Assembly: GCA_002340305.1 (NCBI GenBank) | Contig: DDLU01000227.1 | Coordinates: forward strand, 1-5,713 | From: Desulfovibrio sp. UBA2564 | GTDB lineage: Bacteria; Desulfobacterota; Desulfovibrionia; Desulfovibrionales; Desulfovibrionaceae | DNA: 5,713 bases | Direction of reading: 5' to 3' | Part shown: in pieces, positions 1 to 5,699 of the stretch | Layout of the letters: every line of letters begins with the position of its first letter | How positions within the stretch are numbered: position 1 is the stretch's first letter | Position numbers and translations under genes: made by a program | The notes under the pieces: generated by a model | Seen by the model: only the letters and a program-made list of their open reading frames with translations | What the model was told of the DNA's origin: nothing | Databases searched by the model: none

Positions 1-8
1 TGAGATGC

Positions 9-86
9 GTCCCCATCGTCTAGCCTGGCCCAGGACACCGGCCTTTCACGCCGGCGACAGGGGTTCAAATCCCCTTGGGGACGCCA
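9..86 (+). tRNA. tRNA-Glu (anticodon UUC), copy 1
   Basis: A complete cloverleaf can be folded by eye. The acceptor stem GTCCCCA (9-15) pairs with TGGGGAC (76-82), G83 is the discriminator and CCA is encoded at 84-86. The anticodon stem CCGGC/GCCGG encloses the loop CTTTCAC, placing the anticodon TTC at 45-47, which reads GAA/GAG. The T arm is AGGGG-TTCAAAT-CCCCT. The sequence is identical over all 78 nt to the copies at 181-258 and 5530-5607. It is preceded by TGAGATGC (1-8), the same kind of leader seen before every copy, so the window probably begins inside another spacer and the array may continue to the left. Confidence 0.98.
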
Positions 87-180
87 CTCAAAAAAAGGCT
101 TGAACTGCCAGACCAAGTCTACGTAAAAATCCGGCTTCACGCTAAAAGGCCATAGTGAAGCAGGTACATATTCAAGATGC
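87..180 (+). repeat. Structured spacer A between tandem tRNA-Glu genes
   Basis: This 94-nt spacer contains two hairpins. Hairpin I pairs AGGCTTG (96-102) with CAAGTCT (114-120), seven pairs including one G-U, around a loop ending GCCAGAC. Hairpin II pairs GCTTCAC (134-140) with GTGAAGC (155-161) around a 14-nt loop. The last part, about 126-180, is nearly identical to the matching part of the spacer at 5608-5699. It ends in AGATGC immediately before the next tRNA. There is no T-tract after either hairpin, so a terminator role is unlikely. A role in processing of a joint transcript is inferred. No known RNA family is recognised. Confidence 0.75.
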
Positions 181-258
181 GTCCCCATCGTCTAGCCTGG
201 CCCAGGACACCGGCCTTTCACGCCGGCGACAGGGGTTCAAATCCCCTTGGGGACGCCA
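181..258 (+). tRNA. tRNA-Glu (anticodon UUC), copy 2
   Basis: This is identical to the 78-nt gene at 9-86, with the anticodon TTC at 217-219, discriminator G255 and encoded CCA at 256-258. The repeat period from copy 1 is 172 nt. It is the last tRNA of the left cluster, because a strong terminator starts 12 nt after its CCA. No promoter is visible in the spacer before it, so it is most likely processed from a transcript shared with copy 1. Confidence 0.98.
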
Positions 259-269
259 CGAAATTTCTA

Positions 270-303
270 AGCTCGATTCGCAAGAATCGGGCTTTTTAAT
301 TTT
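270..303 (+). terminator. Intrinsic terminator of the left tRNA-Glu cluster
   Basis: AGCTCGATTC (270-279) pairs with GAATCGGGCT (284-293) through ten base pairs, one of them T-G, closed by the tetraloop GCAA. The run TTTT-AA-TTTTT follows directly. This is a textbook Rho-independent terminator on the + strand, and its position just after the last tRNA-Glu fits the end of that operon. Confidence 0.92.
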
Positions 304-565
304 TATAGCAAAAACCAGCATTGTCCCACCTCCACCGAACAATTCCAGCACTAGCATTGCTCACCTGAACACAAAAGATGCAACAGGTAATGCCCCGCCT
401 AAACCGGGCAGTTATATTTTTTTACAAAAGGTTGCGTGCACAGATTGTTTAGATTAATTTTCAACTGACAGAAGACTACCTCCTGAATAAAATTAAATTT
501 AACTCTATATTCAGCTTACGATGTGATCAGTAGGCACTGTTAAATAAAATAACCAAAACGGAACA
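304..565. other. Non-coding stretch upstream of the GGDEF/EAL gene
   Basis: No credible gene lies here; the open frames that reach into it run through the tRNA and have no family features. Visible structure includes pairing of GCATT (354-358) with AATGC (389-393) around ACCTG (363-367)/CAGGT (384-388). A competing hairpin at 391-410 is followed by a T run. Near the gene there is an inverted repeat, CTGAATA (483-489)/TATTCAG (508-514), flanking a 10-nt palindrome at 493-502. TATATT at 506-511 could be a -10 box, but the matching -35 position (CTGAAT, 483-488) is poor, so no promoter is called. The promoter of the downstream gene must presumably lie in this stretch because the tRNA terminator at 270-303 precedes it. 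Confidence 0.6.
391..423 (+). terminator. Weak terminator-like hairpin
   Basis: TGCCC (391-395) pairs with GGGCA (406-410) around a 10-nt loop, followed by GTTATA and seven T residues (417-423). The stem is short but fully GC apart from one pair, and the T run is good. The 5' arm overlaps an alternative pairing partner (389-393 with 354-358), so the two folds exclude each other. It may end a short transcript or leak-through from the tRNA cluster; no small RNA gene can be claimed. Confidence 0.35.
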
Positions 566-3511
566 ATGCCCGACAACGACCACTATTTAAAACAAGAACT
601 CGACTGGCTAACCAAAACCCACTCTGATATCATTCTCTTTTTCGAATTAGGATTCAACGATGGTCTTTGGTATTGGGACTTGGAAAATCCCGAGAATGAA
701 TGGATGAGTCCCCGGTTCTGGGAGCTACTTGGCTTTGATCCAAAGTCCAAAAAGCATCTGGTTTCAGAATGGCAGGATTTGATTTTTCCGGAAGACTTGG
801 AAAAGGCTTTGGAGAATTTCAATAAACATTGCGCAGATGAGAATTATCCATACGACCAAATTGTACGATATCGCCACAGCAACGGCTCAACGGTATGGGT
901 GCGTTGCCGTGGTTTGGCAGTTCGTGATGACTCTGGAAAACCGATACGCCTGATTGGTGCCCACACTGATCTTACCGCACTGAAAGAGGCACAACAGGCT
1001 GTGATTGAAAGTGAATTTAAACTTCGCTCTTTTGTCAACTCTACAGACGATCTCATTACTCAAGTAGATGCCTCCGGTAACTTCACATTTTTAAGTTCAT
1101 CCTGCCAAAAATACTTCGGCCTTTCAGCTGAAGATTGCCTTAACCGTCCCGCGTTGGACTTTGTGCATCCTGAGGACAGGCAGTCTACTCATGAAGCCTT
1201 TACCCAGTGGGTAGCAAGCGCGGAGACCTCTTTTTCCTACGTCAACCGCCAAATCAACGTTAGCGGAGAGGTTTATACCATGCTGTGGACCATCAACGCT
1301 ATACGCAACGATGAAGGAGAAATAATCTCCTTCAACGGTATTGCTCGTGATGTGACGGAAACTGAACAGCAAAAGGAAATTTTAGCCCGAAGTGAAGCTT
1401 TGCTGAGAGAGGTTGAAAGCCTTGCAGACGTCGGCGGCTGGGAAATGGACCTTCGTGATAATTCAATCTACTGGACAAGGCAGGTATTCGAAATTCATGA
1501 ATTACCGGTAGAAACATCTATTGCCTCCCCTCTGGAAATGTCTTTCGCCATAAATTTTTATTCTCAGGACTCTCAAGCTGAACTTGAAAAGGCCATGGCA
1601 AAACTGGTTGAAAATGGCGAAAATTACGACCTTGAACTCCAACTCATAACTGCCAAAGGCAACAACATCTGGGTACGGACAAAAGGCCGGGCAGTTTATG
1701 AAAAGGGAGACATCATCAAGCTTACCGGAAGCATTCAGAATATATCTGAACGCAAACGTATAGAGTCGCATCTTCGTGAGACACAATCTCTGCTCAAGAA
1801 GAAATTATCACGTGAATCTGTAGAAAAAAAAGCTGCCCTACATGAACTGAAACTTGCAGCTGAAGTTTTCAAAAACTCACTGGAAGGCATTGTAATAACA
1901 AATACCGATGCAATCATAATCGATATCAATCAGGCCTTTACTGATATAACAGGATATTCGCGGAATGAGTCAATAGGGCAACATACACGAATTCTGCAAT
2001 CCGACCGCCATGACGAAGCCTTTTATAAAAGACTCTGGGATGCACTGAACTCCGAAGGGGCGTGGGCCGGAGAAATCTGGAATATGCGCAAATCCGGGGA
2101 ACCATATATTCTAAGGTTGTCCATAAGTGCTGTCACCGACACTGACGGAAAAGCAACACATTATGTTGCCGTTTTCAGGGATATTACTGAAATGAAGGCA
2201 TCCGAAGAGCATATTTTGCATCAGGCAACCCATGATGCCCTGACCGGATTGCCGAACAGAACATTGCTTAAAGACCGCCTTGATGTTGCATTTTCGCATG
2301 CCAAAAGGAGCGGTAACAAAGTAGCCTTACTCTTCATAGACCTTGATGATTTCAAAAAGGTTAATGATTCCCTCGGACACGCCCACGGCGATAATTTACT
2401 CCGGGAATGCGCTAAACGATTAAAAAATATTCTACGGGAAGAAGATACCATTGCCCGTATGGGCGGAGACGAATTCCTCATCATGATGGAAAATGTCCAT
2501 AGCACTGAAGAAGTCGTCCATCTATCGCACCGTATTACCCAGAAAATGTCTGAGAGCTTTTCCATCGGCGGTGATGATATTGTCGTAACAAGTTCAGTCG
2601 GAATAGCTTTACACCCTCAAGACGGTAAGGACCCTGACACGTTAATTAGAAATGCCGATATGGCAATGTACCGGGCTAAACAATCAGGCAAAAATTCCTT
2701 CCAGCTTTTTACCCGTTCAATGCATCAGGAAGTCCGCCATAAACTGTCCCTGGAGAACAGCCTTAGAAAGGCCATTGAAAACAATGAAATGGAGGTCTAC
2801 TACCAGCCCAAAATTAAAACCAGTACTGGAAAAGTGTATGGTCTTGAAGCGTTGGTCCGCTGGATAAAACCCAATGGCCAAATCATTTCCCCAGCCGAAT
2901 TCATACCCCTTGCCGAAAACATAGGCCTGATTCATCCGCTTGGTGAACAGGTTCTCAAAAAGGCATGCATTTTTACCCGTGAGTTAAAACAAAAAAAGGG
3001 TTATAATCTACAAATGTCGGTCAATTTATCATTTAATCAATTCCAGCAATCCAGACTTGCTGAAAGCGTACTTGATATTGTCTCCGAAACAAAAATCGAC
3101 ACCCATAACCTTGAACTCGAAATAACAGAATCTGCAATCATGAAAGACATAGAAAAAACCATCAACCAACTCAACAACCTCTCAGAAGCGGGTATATCTC
3201 TGGCGGTTGATGATTTCGGCACCGGATATTCTTCTTTGTCATATCTGAAAGAATTACCGATTGATGTACTGAAAATAGACCAGTCATTTATCCGGGGACT
3301 CCCAGAAAGCACTAAGGATATGAAAATTGTAACAGCTATCCAATCTCTGGCGAAAAGCTTTGAAATGCAAACTGTTGCTGAAGGCGTTGAAACCCTTGAG
3401 CAATACAGAAAGCTAAAATCATTGGGATGTGACGCACTACAAGGTTTTTTCTTCAGCCCAGCCATTCAGGAGTCAAACGTAATCGACTTTTTAAACTCGC
3501 ATCAGCCTTAA
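566..3511 (+). CDS. PAS(x4)-GGDEF-EAL bifunctional cyclic-di-GMP signalling protein
   Basis: This 981-aa protein has no transmembrane segment or signal peptide and should be cytoplasmic. Four PAS folds are visible at about 22-140, 150-270, 277-400 and 430-550; their C-terminal ends carry the usual D[VIL]T/ISE-type linkers, and a charged, likely coiled-coil helix lies at about 395-430. The GGDEF domain (about 551-715) has HDALTGLPNR at 556-565, metal ligand D592, N600 and D609, the GGDEF signature at 633-637, and an RxxD inhibitory site at R624-D627. The EAL domain (about 735-975) keeps E761, N820, E852, D882-D883, K903, E939 and Q959, the residues needed for phosphodiesterase activity in this family. 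By family knowledge, GGDEF makes cyclic-di-GMP from two GTP and EAL cleaves it to pGpG; which activity prevails cannot be read from sequence. The PAS ligands are unknown. The ATG at 566 is chosen because the next in-frame Met is inside the first PAS domain; its ribosome site is weak (GGAA at 560-563, very close to the start). Confidence 0.95.
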   Translation: MPDNDHYLKQELDWLTKTHSDIILFFELGFNDGLWYWDLENPENEWMSPRFWELLGFDPKSKKHLVSEWQDLIFPEDLEKALENFNKHCADENYPYDQIVRYRHSNGSTVWVRCRGLAVRDDSGKPIRLIGAHTDLTALKEAQQAVIESEFKLRSFVNSTDDLITQVDASGNFTFLSSSCQKYFGLSAEDCLNRPALDFVHPEDRQSTHEAFTQWVASAETSFSYVNRQINVSGEVYTMLWTINAIRNDEGEIISFNGIARDVTETEQQKEILARSEALLREVESLADVGGWEMDLRDNSIYWTRQVFEIHELPVETSIASPLEMSFAINFYSQDSQAELEKAMAKLVENGENYDLELQLITAKGNNIWVRTKGRAVYEKGDIIKLTGSIQNISERKRIESHLRETQSLLKKKLSRESVEKKAALHELKLAAEVFKNSLEGIVITNTDAIIIDINQAFTDITGYSRNESIGQHTRILQSDRHDEAFYKRLWDALNSEGAWAGEIWNMRKSGEPYILRLSISAVTDTDGKATHYVAVFRDITEMKASEEHILHQATHDALTGLPNRTLLKDRLDVAFSHAKRSGNKVALLFIDLDDFKKVNDSLGHAHGDNLLRECAKRLKNILREEDTIARMGGDEFLIMMENVHSTEEVVHLSHRITQKMSESFSIGGDDIVVTSSVGIALHPQDGKDPDTLIRNADMAMYRAKQSGKNSFQLFTRSMHQEVRHKLSLENSLRKAIENNEMEVYYQPKIKTSTGKVYGLEALVRWIKPNGQIISPAEFIPLAENIGLIHPLGEQVLKKACIFTRELKQKKGYNLQMSVNLSFNQFQQSRLAESVLDIVSETKIDTHNLELEITESAIMKDIEKTINQLNNLSEAGISLAVDDFGTGYSSLSYLKELPIDVLKIDQSFIRGLPESTKDMKIVTAIQSLAKSFEMQTVAEGVETLEQYRKLKSLGCDALQGFFFSPAIQESNVIDFLNSHQP

Positions 3512-3552
3512 AAAATGATCTAACCAATATTGTTTACGAAAGAAAATGTGGA

Positions 3553-3570
3553 AAACGTGTACTAACGTTT
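3553..3570. promoter_or_regulatory. Short inverted repeat between the GGDEF/EAL and binding-protein genes
   Basis: AAACGT (3553-3558) and ACGTTT (3565-3570) form a perfect six-base inverted repeat with a 6-nt spacer, 21 nt before the next start codon. It could be an operator or a small hairpin. It is not a good terminator, as the following sequence is ATAAATAATAAT rather than a T run. The function is unknown. Confidence 0.25.
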
Positions 3571-3591
3571 ATAAATAATAATCTTAAAGCC

Positions 3592-4326
3592 ATGAAAGTC
3601 CGAAATTTAATTTCCATATGTGCTTCAGCCATGTTGCTGACGCTAATCATGCTGCCACATGCGTATGCAGGAGAACTGCGTATTGGCACCATGGACCTGC
3701 CTCCCTATGGCTGGATTGATGGACAAGGAAATCGGCAGGGCATGGTTTACGACCTTCATCAGGAACTGGGCAGGCGCAGTGGATCAACTTTCAGTAATGA
3801 GATACTGCCATTCTCTAGACAATTGCGCATGCTTAAACGCGGTAAGTTGGACCTGCTATCATCTCAGCCCCATGCGAATGCGCTTGAAGCCGGGGACAAA
3901 CTTGCGGTTCAATTTCATATAAATGTCATTATTGTTCCGCAAAAAGGGTCAGACCTGAAAGAGCTGAAAGACTTTACCGGCACAAATATTCTCTACCACT
4001 TTTCCGCATCCTACCCCCAACTGGATACCCTTCCACGAAAAATTCATAGAATCCCGGAATACAAGGCTATGATATCCATGCTCAAAAAAAGGCAGGAAAT
4101 CCAAGGGGCCGTATTTTCAGAACCGGCTTACTACTACTGGCTGCATAAGCTCGACATGACTGCCGACGACTTCGGCGAACCTATCTACGTGCAAAAGAAT
4201 AGACCGCAATATATCTTTGTACGCAATGATATGCCTGAAAGGCAGCGCAATCGCCTTAAACTGATCGTGGATGAAATGAATAAAGAACAGATTTTCGAAA
4301 AAATGGTCGATGAGATGAAATACTAA
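3592..4326 (+). CDS. Periplasmic solute-binding protein, family 3-like (SBP_bac_3)
   Basis: This 244-aa protein starts with a clear Sec signal peptide: MKVR, a hydrophobic core to about residue 21, and a signal peptidase I site AYA|GE after residue 26. The mature part begins ELRIGTMDLPPYGWID, the opening strand of type II periplasmic binding proteins. It continues with GMVYDLHQELGRRSG and LKRGKLDLLSS, which match the first lobe of the family. The length is normal for the family. Where amino-acid-binding members carry a T-x-x-R ligand motif after the 'DL' strand, this protein reads SSQPHANALEAGDKL, so a standard amino-acid ligand is doubtful. No permease or ATPase gene is next to it, so it may be an orphan binding or sensory protein. 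It lies 80 nt after a cyclic-di-GMP enzyme, but that enzyme has no periplasmic part and could not contact it directly. No clear Shine-Dalgarno precedes the ATG; the start is supported by the intact signal peptide. Confidence 0.88.
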   Translation: MKVRNLISICASAMLLTLIMLPHAYAGELRIGTMDLPPYGWIDGQGNRQGMVYDLHQELGRRSGSTFSNEILPFSRQLRMLKRGKLDLLSSQPHANALEAGDKLAVQFHINVIIVPQKGSDLKELKDFTGTNILYHFSASYPQLDTLPRKIHRIPEYKAMISMLKKRQEIQGAVFSEPAYYYWLHKLDMTADDFGEPIYVQKNRPQYIFVRNDMPERQRNRLKLIVDEMNKEQIFEKMVDEMKY

Positions 4327-4414
4327 CCCGGTTGTGACCATAAGCTCAGGTTAATAGTTCAGCTGTGTTTAGGCGATCCATACATAATAACCATTACTTC
4401 ATACCAAAATTTTC
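4327..4414. other. Gap between binding-protein and methyltransferase genes
   Basis: This 88-nt gap has no hairpin with a T run, so transcription may continue from the binding-protein gene. TTGTGA (4332-4337) resembles a -35 box, but no good -10 box lies at the right distance, and CATAAT (4383-4388) lacks a matching -35 box. No Shine-Dalgarno sequence is visible before the ATG at 4415. No promoter is called. Confidence 0.4.
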
Positions 4415-5311
4415 ATGAGCAAAAAACAGATCGACAAAGCTATCGGGCAACATTGGGATGAACACCGCGCCCAAGTCACTCACCAACGTGACCGCTGGTG
4501 GAAATCTCCGCGAATCATCGGGCACATCAATAAAATGATATGCGGTGAAAATTTAACCGGAGTAAGCGAAGGCCCCATCAAGCTCATCAAAGAGATACTG
4601 GATGGAGAATCATTCGACGAAGCTTTGTCCATCGGTTGCGGCGGTGCCCATAAGGAACTGGAATTTGTAAAACAAGGACTGGTCGATCATTTCTATCTTT
4701 ACGAATTAAGCGCGAAAAATTGCGAACTGGCGTGGCAAAGATTCGAAAAAGCAGGGCTAAGCGACAAGATAACAGTCTTCAACAAAGATTTTTTCGAAGA
4801 TCAGCCGCGAAAATTCGACCTCATCCACTGGGATAACTCCCTACATCACATGTTCAATTCCCGTGATGGCATTGCCCGGACATACGACTGCCTGCGTCCG
4901 GGAGGACTGTTCTACATGAACGATTTCATAGGCAGCACCCGCTTTCAATGGTCGGAAGAGGAATTGGAGCACATAAATTTCTTCCGCAAGAACCTCGCGC
5001 CTGAAATTTTCAATCACCCACAAGGTGGAAGGATACCGCGTCTAGTAGAAAGACCGTCCCTAGAAAAAATGATCGCCGCCGATCCATCCGAGGCCGCAGA
5101 CTCGGCATCAATCATCCCCGCTCTCAAGGAATTGCTGCCGAATCCCAAAATCATCTCTACCGGGGGAACAATTTATCACACCGCGCTAAATGATATATTG
5201 ATGAATATCGAAGAAGATTCCCCTTTACTGACGCAGGCTTTGCAAATTGATAAGGCTATTACTAAGAAGGGATTTTTTCAGTATGCGGTTTGTTTGGCGG
5301 GGAAGGGGTAG
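4415..5311 (+). CDS. Class I SAM-dependent methyltransferase
   Basis: This 298-aa soluble protein carries the Rossmann-fold methyltransferase motifs in order. Motif I is ALSIGCGGAH (70-79), the SAM-binding glycine loop; an acidic residue, E97 in YLYELS, ends strand 2 and is expected to bind the ribose. FDLIHWDNSLHH (134-145) forms strand 4 and the active-site edge, and LRPGG (160-164) is the usual post-motif turn. The N-terminal 60 residues, with RWWKSPRIIGHINK, and the C-terminal region from about 225 are outside the core and probably form the acceptor-binding cap. The acceptor cannot be deduced. A small molecule or sugar intermediate fits this Methyltransf_11/25-like architecture better than nucleic acid, but this is inference. 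It lies 88 nt after the binding-protein gene and 85 nt before tRNA-Gln. No Shine-Dalgarno is apparent; the ATG is chosen as the first in frame and gives a complete N-terminal region. Confidence 0.9.
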   Translation: MSKKQIDKAIGQHWDEHRAQVTHQRDRWWKSPRIIGHINKMICGENLTGVSEGPIKLIKEILDGESFDEALSIGCGGAHKELEFVKQGLVDHFYLYELSAKNCELAWQRFEKAGLSDKITVFNKDFFEDQPRKFDLIHWDNSLHHMFNSRDGIARTYDCLRPGGLFYMNDFIGSTRFQWSEEELEHINFFRKNLAPEIFNHPQGGRIPRLVERPSLEKMIAADPSEAADSASIIPALKELLPNPKIISTGGTIYHTALNDILMNIEEDSPLLTQALQIDKAITKKGFFQYAVCLAGKG

Positions 5312-5332
5312 AACCTCCCCCCTTCACTTTTT
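5302..5332 (+). terminator. Terminator-like hairpin overlapping the methyltransferase stop
   Basis: GAAGGGG (5302-5308) pairs with CCCCTTC (5319-5325) around a 10-nt loop that contains the TAG stop (5309-5311). ACTTTTT follows. The seven-pair, GC-rich stem with a five-T run is a plausible intrinsic terminator that would separate the protein genes from the tRNA promoter downstream. Confidence 0.6.
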
Positions 5333-5354
5333 CCAAAAAAGATTTATTTTTTTG

Positions 5355-5383
5355 TTGACAGCAAAAGATAATCTACATATACC
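5355..5383 (+). promoter_or_regulatory. Sigma-70-type promoter of the tRNA-Gln/tRNA-Glu operon
   Basis: A perfect -35 box TTGACA (5355-5360) is followed after 17 nt by TATACC (5378-5383), which matches four of six -10 positions. Initiation would fall about 7 nt downstream, near 5390, only a few bases before the mature tRNA-Gln at 5397. The box sequence, spacing and position all agree, so this is the best-supported promoter in the window. Confidence 0.8.
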
Positions 5384-5396
5384 TCTTTTTCGCTGC

Positions 5397-5471
5397 TGGG
5401 ACATCGTTCAATTGGCAGGACGACGGGTTCTGGTTCCGTTAATCAAGGTTCGAGTCCTTGTGTCCCAGCCA
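5397..5471 (+). tRNA. tRNA-Gln (anticodon CUG)
   Basis: A complete cloverleaf is visible. TGGGACA (5397-5403) pairs with TGTCCCA (5461-5467), with discriminator G5468 and encoded CCA at 5469-5471. The D arm is GTTC/GGAC. The anticodon stem ACGGG/TCCGT, with a final G-T pair, encloses TTCTGGT, placing CTG at 5430-5432; this reads CAG. The T arm is CAAGG-TTCGAGT-CCTTG. It is the first gene after the promoter at 5355-5383 and probably shares a transcript with the tRNA-Glu genes that follow. Confidence 0.97.
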
Positions 5472-5482
5472 GCCAAATTTCG

Positions 5483-5520
5483 CCCGCTTCACCTATCAGG
5501 TATCTGAAGCGGGTCTTTTA
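5483..5520 (+). terminator. Hairpin with short T run between tRNA-Gln and tRNA-Glu
   Basis: CCCGCTTCA (5483-5491) pairs with TGAAGCGGG (5505-5513) in nine perfect pairs, and CCT/AGG can pair further inside the loop. TCTTTTATA follows, so it looks like an intrinsic terminator for tRNA-Gln. However, tRNA-Glu begins only 16 nt after the stem, with no room for its own promoter. Partial termination or RNA processing therefore fits better than a complete stop. The GCTTCA/TGAAGC core is the same as in hairpin II of the two tRNA-Glu spacers. Confidence 0.55.
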
Positions 5521-5529
5521 TACAGATGC

Positions 5530-5607
5530 GTCCCCATCGTCTAGCCTGGCCCAGGACACCGGCCTTTCACGCCGGCGACAGGGGTTCAAATCCCCTTGGG
5601 GACGCCA
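5530..5607 (+). tRNA. tRNA-Glu (anticodon UUC), copy 3
   Basis: This is identical over 78 nt to the copies at 9-86 and 181-258. The anticodon TTC is at 5566-5568 and CCA at 5605-5607. The leader AGATGC just before it (5524-5529) is also shared with the other copies, making an 84-nt exact direct repeat that brackets the protein genes. It sits downstream of tRNA-Gln in the right cluster and has no promoter of its own. Confidence 0.98.
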
Positions 5608-5699
5608 TCAGTAAAAACGACCTTCAGCCAGACAGGTCGTACCATAAATCCGGCTTCACGCTAATAGGCCATAGTGAAGCAGGTGCATATTTGAGATGC
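5608..5699 (+). repeat. Structured spacer B between tandem tRNA-Glu genes
   Basis: This 92-nt spacer has the same two-hairpin layout as the one at 87-180. Hairpin I pairs ACGACCT (5617-5623) with AGGTCGT (5634-5640), seven Watson-Crick pairs, around a loop ending GCCAGAC. Hairpin II pairs GCTTCAC (5653-5659) with GTGAAGC (5674-5680) around a loop differing by one base from spacer A. The hairpin I stem sequence differs from spacer A at most positions but remains paired, while its loop is conserved. It ends AGATGC next to the following tRNA. No T run follows either hairpin. Confidence 0.75.

Noticed and set aside
126..180. Spacer A as a decayed tRNA-Glu copy
   Set aside because: CCGGCTTCACGC and ATTCAAGAT faintly resemble the anticodon and T arms, but no acceptor or T stem forms, and the covarying hairpin layout explains the sequence better.
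155..457. 100-aa open frame on the + strand
   Set aside because: It runs through the whole of tRNA-Glu copy 2 and the terminator, has low-complexity composition and no recognisable domain, and lacks a ribosome site.
521..538. CRP-like site near TGTGATCA
   Set aside because: Only the left half matches; the right half does not resemble TCACA at the correct spacing.
4415..5311. Methyltransferase as a tRNA-modifying enzyme because tRNA genes are nearby
   Set aside because: No RNA-binding domain or tRNA methyltransferase signature is visible, and proximity to tRNA genes alone is not evidence.
5247..5507. 86-aa open frame overlapping the methyltransferase end and tRNA-Gln
   Set aside because: It is an out-of-frame shadow that crosses a promoter and a tRNA gene and has no protein-like features.
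259..5529. Integrated genomic island using tRNA-Glu as attachment site
   Set aside because: The segment is bracketed by tRNA repeats, but there is no integrase, excisionase, transposase or phage gene, and the repeats are whole genes in tandem clusters rather than a 3'-end fragment.
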